Shown: one piece after another, positions 23,659 through 32,779 of the stretch
Numbering within the stretch: position 1 is the first letter of the stretch
Layout of the letters: every line of letters begins with the position of its first letter
Source of the DNA: UBA1783 sp964449115
GTDB lineage: Bacteria; Bacillota_I; Bacilli_A; Erysipelotrichales; Erysipelotrichaceae
Assembly (NCBI GenBank): GCA_964449115.1
Contig: CAYUXW010000004.1
Location: 1 to 64,000, forward strand
Direction of reading: 5' to 3'
Length of the DNA stretch: 64,000 nucleotides
The notes under the pieces: generated by a model
Databases searched by the model: none
Told to the model about the DNA's origin: nothing
The model's input: only the letters and a program-made list of their open reading frames with translations
Program-made: the position numbers and the translations under genes

Positions 23659-25224
23659 TTACTTTTCGTAGACCGTTTTACCATTAATCACGGTCATAAG
23701 AACTTCAGTATTTTTAATATCTTTTTTATTACAGGTAAAGATATCCCTGTCAATTATAACATAATCAGCTAAATATCCTTTTTGCAGCTTTCCTTTGCTG
23801 CTTTCCATAAACTGCTGATAGCTGCTGCCAATCGTATAGCCATCTATTGCTTCCTGTACAGTTAAACACTGCTCAATATAATAACCAGACTCTGGCTGAT
23901 ATTCAAGATCCTGTCTGTTTACAGCACAATGAATATTGTAAAAAGGGTTCAAACTTTCTACTGGACAATCCGTTCCCAAAGAACATCTGATACCATAATC
24001 CAAAGCACTCTTGAAGGCATATGAGCTTTTTAAAAGTGGCTTTTCAACTCTGTTTTTGGCCATATGCAGATCGTATTGCAAAAATATTGGCTGATAGGCA
24101 ACCAGGATATTGTTTTTGGCAATTTTCTTTAAAATTTCATAACTGGTAATCTGACAGTGATTGACAACATGTCTCAGTTTATTTTTCTTGTCCATTTCAG
24201 AAATAAAGGCCTCACAGGTTTCATCAATAGCTATATCACCAATAGCATGGACAATCACCTGCAGATTATTATCCTCAGCCACTCTAATGAACTCTTTCAT
24301 CTGCTGATGATTTACCACTTCAAGTCCCTTATTATTTTTATCATCAATATATCCATCATATACAAGAGCTGTTTTTGCGCCTAAGGAACCATCTTTAAAC
24401 AGCTTTACTGGGCCAAAGGTTAGTCTTTCATCATCTATATTAAATTTATAAAGGTCCTTTTTTAAAGCCTTTTTTAAACTGCCCACACTGTCAAAACCTA
24501 CCTGTAAATGATAGCGACATAATTTTTCATTGTTTTGATACACATCTTCTAATAGGGCAACAATATTTAATTCTTCATTTAAGTCATCAATATCCTGACT
24601 TTGAACCGAAGTAATTCCTGATGATAAGGCTATTCTACTAGCTTCAAGAAATAGTTTTTTTAATTGCTCATCATCTTCAGAAAATAAATCTTTGGTCAAA
24701 TTGACATCATTTTCAGTCAGAATACCATCTTCACTTTCAAAGTTTAAAAACTCTAAAGCTTTGCTGTTGCAGCTACACATATGGCCACATACCCTGACCA
24801 GCACCACTGGAATATCTTGAGAAATTAAATCCAGGTCATCTTTAGTTAATAATTTTCCATCCTCAAAATTATCCTGATTCCATCCTCTGCCCCTTAAACC
24901 TTCTTTTGTTAATTCAGGATTTTCTTTGATATACTTCTTACAAAAATCAATAACTTCTTTTCTTGATCTACAATCCTGAAGTTGGGCTCTTATCAGTTGT
25001 CTAGCGTATTTCAAAAGATGAATATGGCTGTCATTAAAACCAGCAATAACACATTTCCCTTCTAAATTATGTTTTTCAACATGCTTATATTTTGAAGCTA
25101 GAAGTTGTATATCTTCATCACTGCCACAACCTGTTATAGTTTCATTTTCTATCAGTAAAGCCTGGCAGAAATTTCCTTCACCCTGATAGATTTTCCCATT
25201 ATATAACATCTTAACTGTGTTCAT
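23659..25224 (-). CDS. Amidohydrolase family protein (YtcJ-like)
   Basis: A 521-residue metal-dependent hydrolase of the amidohydrolase_3 group. FNDSHIHL (His67, His69) is the first metal-ligand pair; VHAIGD and HCQIT give the middle histidines and GTDCPVE the final aspartate. Cytosolic, with no signal peptide. Substrates in this family are cyclic amides, N-acyl compounds or formamides and cannot be assigned here. It is a single gene between the opp terminator and the rpsL promoter, with a CGAGGTA ribosome site and a TATAAT box close upstream. Confidence 0.85.
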   Translation of the reverse strand: MNTVKMLYNGKIYQGEGNFCQALLIENETITGCGSDEDIQLLASKYKHVEKHNLEGKCVIAGFNDSHIHLLKYARQLIRAQLQDCRSRKEVIDFCKKYIKENPELTKEGLRGRGWNQDNFEDGKLLTKDDLDLISQDIPVVLVRVCGHMCSCNSKALEFLNFESEDGILTENDVNLTKDLFSEDDEQLKKLFLEASRIALSSGITSVQSQDIDDLNEELNIVALLEDVYQNNEKLCRYHLQVGFDSVGSLKKALKKDLYKFNIDDERLTFGPVKLFKDGSLGAKTALVYDGYIDDKNNKGLEVVNHQQMKEFIRVAEDNNLQVIVHAIGDIAIDETCEAFISEMDKKNKLRHVVNHCQITSYEILKKIAKNNILVAYQPIFLQYDLHMAKNRVEKPLLKSSYAFKSALDYGIRCSLGTDCPVESLNPFYNIHCAVNRQDLEYQPESGYYIEQCLTVQEAIDGYTIGSSYQQFMESSKGKLQKGYLADYVIIDRDIFTCNKKDIKNTEVLMTVINGKTVYEK

Positions 25225-25258
25225 AAAAAATACCTCGCTTATACATTATATAATAAAT

Positions 25259-25294
25259 AAACAATATCGTGACCTTATAGCCACGATATTGTTT
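25259..25294 (-). terminator. Terminator of the opp operon
   Basis: ACAATATCGTG pairs perfectly with CACGATATTGT (11 bp) and is followed on the minus strand by a T-rich tail, adjoining the oppF stop. Confidence 0.85.
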
Positions 25295-26224
25295 TTATTT
25301 ATACCATTTCTTAAAATCTTCTTCTGTAGCCAAGACATAGTGGGTGTCAGTTATTTTATGCTCAACAGCATTGACATAATCTACACCTTCTTTTTCTTTG
25401 TCATAGCTCAAAGCAACTCTGGATTTCTCTAATATTGGATTTGGATGCGGTATTGCTGAAAGCAGCGCCTTAGTATATGGGTGAACAGGATTTTGAAATA
25501 TTTCATCCGTTGTTCCCGTTTCTACAATATGCCCCAAATGCATAACCCCGATTCGATCTGAAATATACTTTACCATTGATAAATCATGAGCAATAAATAG
25601 ATATGTTGTCCCAAGCTCTTCCTGAATATCTTTCATCAGATTAACTACCTGAGCTTGAATCGAAACATCCAGAGCTGAAATACATTCATCAGCAATAACA
25701 AGTTTGGGATTCATAACCAAAGCTCTGGCAATACCTATTCTCTGTCTTTGACCACCAGAAAACTGGTGCGGAAACCTTGTGGCTTGCTCAGCAGATAAGC
25801 CTACTTTATCTAAGATTCGATTAACTTTATCGTTTAACTCTTCTTTAGTCTCAAACTTATGATGAATCAGCAATCCCTGGGCAATAATTTCTTTTACCTT
25901 TTTTCTTGGATTTAAACAAGCCATCGGATCTTGGAAAATCATCTGCATATTGGTTCTTAAATGCTTTTCAACTTCTTTTGAAAGTCTTCCGGAGATATCA
26001 ACTCCATCAAAGATAATCTTTCCTTCTGTAGGGTCATACAGTCGAATAATAGAACGACCAGTCGTTGATTTTCCCGAACCTGATTCACCTACCAGACCAT
26101 ATGTTTCTCCTTCATAAATGTTAAAACTGATACCATCTACCGCTTTAGTAGTAAAGTTTCTTGAAACTCTGAAGTACTGTTTTAAATTTTCAACACGAAG
26201 TAAAGGTTGTTTAATTTCACTCAT
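25295..26224 (-). CDS. oppF: Oligopeptide ABC transporter ATP-binding protein OppF
   Basis: One of two ATPases of a peptide importer. Walker A GESGSGKST is at 46-54, the Q-loop at Gln98, the signature FSGGQRQR near 155-162 and Walker B LVIADE at 175-180. The C-terminal segment with HPYTKALLSAIPHPNP is the Opp/Dpp-specific extension; the cysteine cluster of dipeptide-type paralogues is not evident. At 309 residues it is normal. Its start overlaps oppD by 8 bp. Substrate may be dipeptides or longer peptides. Confidence 0.92.
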   Translation of the reverse strand: MSEIKQPLLRVENLKQYFRVSRNFTTKAVDGISFNIYEGETYGLVGESGSGKSTTGRSIIRLYDPTEGKIIFDGVDISGRLSKEVEKHLRTNMQMIFQDPMACLNPRKKVKEIIAQGLLIHHKFETKEELNDKVNRILDKVGLSAEQATRFPHQFSGGQRQRIGIARALVMNPKLVIADECISALDVSIQAQVVNLMKDIQEELGTTYLFIAHDLSMVKYISDRIGVMHLGHIVETGTTDEIFQNPVHPYTKALLSAIPHPNPILEKSRVALSYDKEKEGVDYVNAVEHKITDTHYVLATEEDFKKWYK

Positions 26225-27314
26225 AAACAGCTGCCTCCTTCTTCATCTTTTCAATTCTTTCTTTTAAATCAGCTGGCATTTCCACCTTTGGAGCACGCTC
26301 ATCACAAAGCCAGCTGGCTACACGGTGTTGTCCTCCAACATCATACATTGGCGGCTCTTCCCTGAAGTCAATATTAAGGGCAAATGGATTTCTAACCGCA
26401 AAAGCATCACCACTGACTTTTTCCAGTAAATTTGGTGGAGAACCAGGGATAGTAAACAGTCTTTTACTTTTAGTGTCAGTATCAGGCATACTACTTAGCA
26501 GTCCCCAGGTATAAGGATGTCTAGGATCATAGAATATCTCATTGATATTTCCTTTCTCGACAATTCTGCCAGCATACATTACAGCTACATAATCAGCAAC
26601 CTTGGCTACTACTCCTAAATCGTGAGTAATGTAAATTACAGAAATATTATTTTTTTGTTGAATAGATTTAATCAATTCCAATATTTTAGCCTGAATTGTT
26701 ACATCAAGAGCAGTAGTAGGTTCATCACAAATCAGAATTTCTGGATCACAGCTTAAGGCGATGGCGATAACCACCCTCTGTCTCATGCCACCAGACAGTT
26801 CATGAGGATACTGTTTAAATCTTTTTTCAGGCTGATCAATCCCTACTTCTTCTAAAAGTTCAATCGCTCTTAGTTTAGCCTCTTTTTTATCTAGATTTAA
26901 ATGATAGATCATCGGTTGCATAATCTGATTGCCTATTGTCATTGTTGGATCAAGCGATGTCATCGGATCCTGGAAAACCATGGCAATCTTTTTGCCACAA
27001 AACTTATATCTGATATCTTTTTGTGACATTGCCACCAGATCAACTGATTGCTCTTGTCCATTTTCATCAGTGTAATTATAGATAATTGAACCTTCATCAA
27101 TTATTCCATTACTATCAAGAATTCCCAATATTGTTTTTACAGTTACTGATTTTCCTGAGCCTGATTCACCTACAATAGCAATCGTTTCCCCTCTAAACAA
27201 ATCCAGTCTGACACCTCTGATAGCTTTTACGGTACCATAGGCTGTCTTAAACGAAATATTTAGATTACGCAAAGAAAGGACACGGTCTTTTTTATCTTTT
27301 TTTATTTTTTCCAT
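26217..27314 (-). CDS. oppD: Oligopeptide ABC transporter ATP-binding protein OppD
   Basis: Second ATPase of the importer, 365 residues. Walker A GESGSGKSV is at 49-57, the signature LSGGMRQR and Walker B ILICDEP follow, and the HPYTWGLLSSMPD segment with the following GSPPNLL is the family-specific C-terminal region. A tail of about 20 charged residues ends the protein. It pairs with OppF on the OppBC permeases and lies 11 bp after oppC. Confidence 0.93.
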   Translation of the reverse strand: MEKIKKDKKDRVLSLRNLNISFKTAYGTVKAIRGVRLDLFRGETIAIVGESGSGKSVTVKTILGILDSNGIIDEGSIIYNYTDENGQEQSVDLVAMSQKDIRYKFCGKKIAMVFQDPMTSLDPTMTIGNQIMQPMIYHLNLDKKEAKLRAIELLEEVGIDQPEKRFKQYPHELSGGMRQRVVIAIALSCDPEILICDEPTTALDVTIQAKILELIKSIQQKNNISVIYITHDLGVVAKVADYVAVMYAGRIVEKGNINEIFYDPRHPYTWGLLSSMPDTDTKSKRLFTIPGSPPNLLEKVSGDAFAVRNPFALNIDFREEPPMYDVGGQHRVASWLCDERAPKVEMPADLKERIEKMKKEAAVYE

Positions 27315-27325
27315 ACCATACCCTC

Positions 27326-28342
27326 CTATTTATTTAACTGTTTAGGGTCAAAGGCATCCCTCAAACCATCAGCAAACAGATTAAATGACAACATCAATAA
27401 AGACATGATAATTACCGGAATAGCTAAAATATGTGGAAAAGTGGTCATTGATTTATAACCATCAGCAACCAGTGAACCAAGAGAGGCCATTGGAGCTGGA
27501 ACCCCTAAGCCTAAAAACGACAAATATGCTTCCAAGAAAATCGCACTTGGAATAGACAGCATACTGGTAATAATAACCTGACCAAAGATATTTGGTAATA
27601 TTTCCTGAAATATTATGGAAAGTTTGCTGGCTCCCAGAGTTCGGCTGGCTAATACATATTCCTGCTCTTTTACCTTCATAACCTGGGCTCTGGCAATTCT
27701 TTCCATTGGAATCCAGCCGGTAATCATCAGGGCGAAGATAATAGAAACCATTCCTGCTGGAAGTACTAAGCTCAATAGAGTTACTACAACCAGAGTTGGA
27801 ACACCATTTAAAATCTCGGCAAATCTCTGCATAACAATATCAATTATTCCACCAAAGAAACCAGAAATAAGTCCATAAATCATTCCAAAACAGATATCAA
27901 TAACCACAGCACTGAAGGCAATTACCAGTGAAACTCTTGTCCCCAACCAGACTCTTGTCCAGATATCACGTCCCTGAGTATCAGCACCAAACCAATAGTA
28001 ATAATCACTGGCACCTTTAGCGGCATAATAATCCTGACCATGATATGAACCATCAAAAATTCCCAGTTTTTCTAAAAAAGGAACTCTAGGTGTCAAACAT
28101 TCATGGCCATGAATAATAGATTTATAGGTGTGCTCATTCATTGATGGACCAATTATCGCCATCAAAATAATAATGACAATAATAATAAAACCAACAATTG
28201 CACCTTTATTCTTTTTAAAGTTTGACCAGACATCTTTTAAATATGATGTTGCCTTATAAGATTTATCAATTATTTTTTTGCCACTTTCATGAGCAAAAAG
28301 GAAGTCATCTTCATGAAAATCACGTTCATTATAAACTGTCAT
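27326..28342 (-). CDS. oppC: Oligopeptide ABC transporter permease OppC
   Basis: Membrane subunit with six helices; the N-terminal helix is followed by a long external loop and then the permease core. The EAA-type contact loop is in YVLASRTLGASKLSIIFQEILPN. The start chosen (28340-28342, MTVYNERDF) gives 338 residues and has an AAGGAGG site at the oppB stop; the frame extends 16 codons further into oppB without a ribosome site. Confidence 0.92.
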   Translation of the reverse strand: MTVYNERDFHEDDFLFAHESGKKIIDKSYKATSYLKDVWSNFKKNKGAIVGFIIIVIIILMAIIGPSMNEHTYKSIIHGHECLTPRVPFLEKLGIFDGSYHGQDYYAAKGASDYYYWFGADTQGRDIWTRVWLGTRVSLVIAFSAVVIDICFGMIYGLISGFFGGIIDIVMQRFAEILNGVPTLVVVTLLSLVLPAGMVSIIFALMITGWIPMERIARAQVMKVKEQEYVLASRTLGASKLSIIFQEILPNIFGQVIITSMLSIPSAIFLEAYLSFLGLGVPAPMASLGSLVADGYKSMTTFPHILAIPVIIMSLLMLSFNLFADGLRDAFDPKQLNK

Positions 28343-28343
28343 T

Positions 28344-29279
28344 TTACTTTTCCTCCTTACTGATTCTAATTCTTGGGTCAATAACACCATACAGAATATC
28401 TACAATCAGCATCATGATAATGTACATTACCGAATAGACAAAGGCACAGGCAATTGTTACATTATAGTCATTTTGCTGAATACCATTAATCATCAGTGAG
28501 CCAATACCTGGAATACCAAAAATCTTTTCAATTACACTTGAACCAGTCAAAAGATTAACTAGAATTGGTCCCATAACTGTGATTACTGGTATCAGAGTAT
28601 TTCTCATAGCATGAGTAATAATCATCTTATAATCTTTAATTCCCATTGACTGAACCAAAGATATATAGTCACTTGATAAAACATCAATCATTTCGCTTCT
28701 GGTAAATCTGGCAATATTGGCCATTGGTGAAACCGAAAGAGCCAAAGCCGGCAAAATCAGCGAAAATACTGGCATACTTTTGTTGTACAAAACAGGAAAG
28801 AGTTTAAATTTGAAGGCTATAAAATATGCCAGTAGCATCGCACAGACATAAGAAGGAACACTTACTCCTATGACCGAAATTACCGAACAGAAATTGTCTA
28901 TCCAGCTATTATGTTTTAAGGCTGATGTTATCCCTAAAATCAAGCCAAAGACCGTACCAAATCCCATCGCCATAGCTCCAACCAATATCGATATACCCAA
29001 TCTTTCTTTTACCATTTGTGAAATAGCGAAGTTTTTATTGATCGAATAAGAAACTCCTAAATCACCACTCAACATATTCTTAACATAAAGAAAGAAGCGA
29101 ACTGCTACAGGTTTATCTAATCCATACTTGGTATACAACACTGCAATCTGTGCTTCTGACAATTTTTCATCATTAAAAGGTGAACCTGGCATCAGGTCCA
29201 TGAGAATAAAGAGCACAAGTAAAATAAAAAATAGAGTTGCTATAGATATAAGAATTCTCTTTGATATATATTTCTTCAT
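28344..29279 (-). CDS. oppB: Oligopeptide ABC transporter permease OppB
   Basis: Membrane subunit of the peptide importer, 311 residues. It opens with the family pattern KKYISKRILISIATLFFILL and MDLMPGSPF, has the permease core and ends with GVIDPRIR. The contact loop is YISLVQSMGIKDYKMIITHAMRN. It forms the pore with OppC. A strong stem-loop lies between oppA and this gene, likely lowering its expression relative to oppA. Confidence 0.92.
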   Translation of the reverse strand: MKKYISKRILISIATLFFILLVLFILMDLMPGSPFNDEKLSEAQIAVLYTKYGLDKPVAVRFFLYVKNMLSGDLGVSYSINKNFAISQMVKERLGISILVGAMAMGFGTVFGLILGITSALKHNSWIDNFCSVISVIGVSVPSYVCAMLLAYFIAFKFKLFPVLYNKSMPVFSLILPALALSVSPMANIARFTRSEMIDVLSSDYISLVQSMGIKDYKMIITHAMRNTLIPVITVMGPILVNLLTGSSVIEKIFGIPGIGSLMINGIQQNDYNVTIACAFVYSVMYIIMMLIVDILYGVIDPRIRISKEEK

Positions 29280-29303
29280 AAAAGTTTATCTCCTTGCAAC
29301 GAA

Positions 29304-29333
29304 TTAGAACGATTATTTGCATAATCGTTCTAA
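29304..29333 (-). terminator. Stem-loop between oppA and oppB (partial terminator or mRNA stabiliser)
   Basis: A perfect 13-bp stem, TTAGAACGATTAT with its complement, around a 4-nt loop. There is no long T-run after it, so it may protect the oppA mRNA 3' end instead of ending all transcripts; either way it would favour OppA over the membrane parts. Confidence 0.7.
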
Positions 29334-29348
29334 TAAGCTTATTAATAA

Positions 29349-30986
29349 CTAGTCAACAAAGACAATATAACGGTAACTGTCTACTGCTGCAACGTGGAAT
29401 CTGATTCCTGTAATCTTAGGATTGATAATCATTGCTCCACCAGCCTGGAAAATTGGAACTACTGCTGCATCTTCAACAATTAATACTTTTTCTGCTTCTA
29501 AGAAGTCATTCCATCTTGTAATTGCATCTGTTGTTGCTGCTTCAGCATGGATAACTAAAGCATCATAGACTTCACTGTCATAACCGCCTGAACTTTGCCA
29601 GCTAGTAAATAAATCCATATAAGTCTGTGGATCGCCATAGTCAGGGCCCCAACGAGTTAATGAAACATCAAACTCAGCTTTTCCACCTTCCAATGTAGCT
29701 CTTTGCATCATTAGACGAGTGTTCTTAGGTTTACCATTTAATTCAACTGTAAATCCTACTTTTTCTAAGAAGTACTGAATTTGTTCAGCAGCTTTGATTT
29801 CAGGATCACCCTGGTCAGTAGAGTAAATAAGGTTGATAGTAATATCGTGACCTAATTCAGCAACTGCCAAATCATAGTATTCTTTTGCTTTTGCTTCGTT
29901 GTATTCTACTACAGGTCCATTGTCAATACGGAAGTCTACTCCTGTTTCAGGGTTGTTAGTCAGATTAATAGGAATAATACCTTCAGCTGCTACAGAACCA
30001 TCATTTAATACTGTTGCAATCGCTTCTCTATCAATCGCATAAGACATTGCTTTTCTAGCATTTACGTTAGCCATATCAGTTGGGTTAACTGTTTTATTAA
30101 TATTGATTAATAGATAGAACAGATATCCTGATAAACGATTTACAAAGCCAGCAGTATTTTTATTAGCTTCAACCTGTTCGCCAGATAAGTTAACAGTGTC
30201 AAGTGAACCTGACTGATATTCCAACAACGCTGTCTGAGTGTCATTTACAACACGGAAGACAATTTTATCTGGAGTCTTATCTGTCTTAAAGTTTTCATAA
30301 TCCCAATATTTATCATTAACTGTAAATTCATATGAATAGTTTGCTTCCCAGTCAGACATTACCCATGGTCCAGAATAGATCATATTGTATACTGATAACG
30401 CATATTGGTCACCTTGAGATTCTACAAATTCCTCATTTAATGGGAATAAAGTTGGAAATGCCAACATACTTAAGAAGAAGCCTGATGGTTTAGTTAAAGT
30501 AACTTGGAAAGTTTTATCATCCAAAGCTAAAACACCTAAATCATCAACTGTATATCCACTATCAGGATCATAGCAGCTAGCTCCAACAATATTTGCTGTT
30601 TCTAAAAACCAGTTGTATTCTGAAGCAAAATCAGGATTGACAACTCTTTTCCAAGCATAAACAAAGTCATGAGCTGTGATAGGAGTTCCATTAGACCAGT
30701 ATGCATTTTCTCTAATTTTGAAAGTGTAGACTGTTCCGGTTTCATCAACTGTATAAGATTCAGCTAAATCCAACACAGGCAGATTGTTTTCATCTAGAGT
30801 CATCAAGCCAGCCATACACATGTCTTGAGCACTGAACGAACCACCATCTGTTGCAATCTGCGTATCCATTGATATGACATCTGACGGTACTTGTATAGTT
30901 ACAACCTTTTCTTTTGCTGGTTTATCGCCACCATTACAACCTGTCAATAATGCCAAAATCATTAATATTACCAACAATTTTTTCAT
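29349..30986 (-). CDS. oppA: Oligopeptide-binding lipoprotein OppA
   Basis: Extracellular solute-binding protein of family 5, 545 residues. The start MKKLLVILMILALLTGC is a lipoprotein signal with lipobox LLTGC, cysteine 17; upstream in-frame codons lack a ribosome site, while AGGGAGGATTT precedes this ATG. Family segments include YTFKIRENAYWSNGTPITA and DFVYAWKRVVNPDFASEYNW. It is the first gene of the opp operon and captures peptides for OppBCDF. Confidence 0.92.
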   Translation of the reverse strand: MKKLLVILMILALLTGCNGGDKPAKEKVVTIQVPSDVISMDTQIATDGGSFSAQDMCMAGLMTLDENNLPVLDLAESYTVDETGTVYTFKIRENAYWSNGTPITAHDFVYAWKRVVNPDFASEYNWFLETANIVGASCYDPDSGYTVDDLGVLALDDKTFQVTLTKPSGFFLSMLAFPTLFPLNEEFVESQGDQYALSVYNMIYSGPWVMSDWEANYSYEFTVNDKYWDYENFKTDKTPDKIVFRVVNDTQTALLEYQSGSLDTVNLSGEQVEANKNTAGFVNRLSGYLFYLLININKTVNPTDMANVNARKAMSYAIDREAIATVLNDGSVAAEGIIPINLTNNPETGVDFRIDNGPVVEYNEAKAKEYYDLAVAELGHDITINLIYSTDQGDPEIKAAEQIQYFLEKVGFTVELNGKPKNTRLMMQRATLEGGKAEFDVSLTRWGPDYGDPQTYMDLFTSWQSSGGYDSEVYDALVIHAEAATTDAITRWNDFLEAEKVLIVEDAAVVPIFQAGGAMIINPKITGIRFHVAAVDSYRYIVFVD

Positions 30987-31100
30987 TTTTGAAATCCTCC
31001 CTTTTAGTAATGCGTTAAGTTTACACCACAATGTAATTATTTTCAAGCATTTTTTCACCTGTTTTCATCAAATGTATAAGGATTTTCATTGGTTTTCATA

Positions 31101-31128
31101 AAAAAAGACTACTTTAGTAGCCTTTTTT
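31101..31128. terminator. Terminator after the Fbp/Pot-like ABC operon
   Basis: AAAAAAG and CTACT pair with AGTAG and CTTTTTT, one mismatch between the two blocks. It lies just past the ATPase stop at 31133 and upstream of oppA. Confidence 0.8.
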
Positions 31129-31132
31129 ACAA

Positions 31133-32776
31133 TTATTTTACTTTGATTGAGCCCAGCGCAATAAATCTGCCATTGGTTCTGGCAAATAACATAGCATTTT
31201 TACCTTTGAAATCCAATTTGATTTTTTCTTCTAAAGAATATATGACCCCACCAAACATCACTCCAGTTAACAGGTAGTTTCCTATCGCTGCTCTAACTGT
31301 TGTCTCCATACCTGTAGGCATTGATGAATATACTTCAGCATCAATTTTACCGTCTTCTCTAATATCGATGAACTCCGGTCTGATGCCAATAACAAAATCT
31401 TCTTCTGTAACAATTTCAACATCATCAAAATCCTGTCGTTCATCAATCAATGGGATGCGGTATTTGAAACTTACCTCTTTATTTACTTTTTCAACATAAC
31501 CTTTTTGATTGGCTTTCTGGTGTTCTTCTTCCTTTTTTCTTTCGTCCTTTAAGTCTTGCTCTTTATACCATTTAGAAACTTCAATTTCTTCATTAGGAAC
31601 AAATTCAACTTTTTGACCATCAAAGATTTCTAACTCGATGTTACCATCCTGATTTTGTTTTCCTTTAGCTTCAATAAAGTTGATCGCTGGATTGCCGACA
31701 AAATCAGCAACAAACAGATTGTTTGGTTTAGAGTAGACATCAAGTGGAGCATCATACTGCTGCAGAATACCATTATCAATCAGACAGATTTTGGTAGCCA
31801 AGGTCATAGCTTCCATCTGATCATGGGTAACATAGACAAATGTTGAACCAGTTTCCAGATGTAATCTTTGAAGTTCTGAGCGCATTTCCAATCTTAACTT
31901 CGCATCCAGATTACTTAATGGCTCATCCATGAACAGAACATCTGGCTCTGGTGCCAGGGTTCTGGCAATGGCTACACGCTGTTGTTGACCACCGCTTAGT
32001 TCAGCTGGATAACGATCCATAAACATTCCGATTTTTACAATTCTAGAAACCCTTCGAACAATTAAATCAATTTCTTCTTTAGTAAGTTTACGATTTTCCA
32101 TCACTGGATTGCCATCTTTTAAATAAACATATTCTTCACTATAGGTAAAGCCATCTTTTTTAGCTTTTTCTTCGGCTTTAGCCAGCAAGCCTTTCAATTC
32201 CTCAGTTTTCTTTATCGCAATAGCCTTGCTATCTTTGCCATTTATCTTGTATGACATCAGTTTTTTAGCAGTGAATTCCGATATCTCAAAACGATCAATC
32301 AGTTTTAAAATGGCTTTGTTTTCATCCAGTTTATCTTTCTTGTCATAACATTCTTCTAACACTTTAACCACTTCTTCAGGTTTCGCTAGAATTTCTACAA
32401 GTTTAGCATTAACTCTGCTGTCAAAGTCTATCTTTTCCATTTCCTCTTTAACATTTGTTAAACCAAAAGAAATGTTTTCGTAGACCGTCATATTTGGCCA
32501 TAAAGCATAGTTCTGGAACAAAAATCCAACTTTACGCTTATTAGCCGGAACATTTATTCCCTCTTCTGAGTCAAATACAACTCGCTCTCCAATAGTTATT
32601 CTTCCGCTAGTAGGAGTTTCCAGTCCAGCAATCATTCTTAACGTCGTAGTTTTCCCACATCCTGAAGGACCCAGCAATGTTACAAACGCATTATCATCAA
32701 TTACCAGGTTTAAATCATCTACTGCATAGAATTTATCCCAACGTTTTGTTACATTTTTCAACACAATTTCTGGCAT
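31133..32776 (-). CDS. ABC transporter ATP-binding protein with large helical-domain insertion (MalK/PotA/FbpC group)
   Basis: A 547-residue ATPase. Walker A GPSGCGKTT is at 36-44, Q-loop Gln88, signature LSGGQQQ at 260-266, Walker B VLFMDEP near 280-286 and switch His318. The Q-loop to signature distance is about 170 residues where about 50 is normal, so around 120 residues are inserted in the helical domain that contacts the permease (about 107-235); the insert is charged and helix-like. The C-terminal region from about 350 is a TOBE-type regulatory domain that also carries a charged insert. It pairs with the fused permease 3 bp upstream. Confidence 0.9.
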   Translation of the reverse strand: MPEIVLKNVTKRWDKFYAVDDLNLVIDDNAFVTLLGPSGCGKTTTLRMIAGLETPTSGRITIGERVVFDSEEGINVPANKRKVGFLFQNYALWPNMTVYENISFGLTNVKEEMEKIDFDSRVNAKLVEILAKPEEVVKVLEECYDKKDKLDENKAILKLIDRFEISEFTAKKLMSYKINGKDSKAIAIKKTEELKGLLAKAEEKAKKDGFTYSEEYVYLKDGNPVMENRKLTKEEIDLIVRRVSRIVKIGMFMDRYPAELSGGQQQRVAIARTLAPEPDVLFMDEPLSNLDAKLRLEMRSELQRLHLETGSTFVYVTHDQMEAMTLATKICLIDNGILQQYDAPLDVYSKPNNLFVADFVGNPAINFIEAKGKQNQDGNIELEIFDGQKVEFVPNEEIEVSKWYKEQDLKDERKKEEEHQKANQKGYVEKVNKEVSFKYRIPLIDERQDFDDVEIVTEEDFVIGIRPEFIDIREDGKIDAEVYSSMPTGMETTVRAAIGNYLLTGVMFGGVIYSLEEKIKLDFKGKNAMLFARTNGRFIALGSIKVK

Positions 32777-32779
32777 ATT

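Noticed and set aside
31040..31100. Three TTTTCAT repeats before oppA as an operator
   Set aside because: They are short, AT-rich and irregularly spaced in a region with no clear promoter; chance cannot be excluded.
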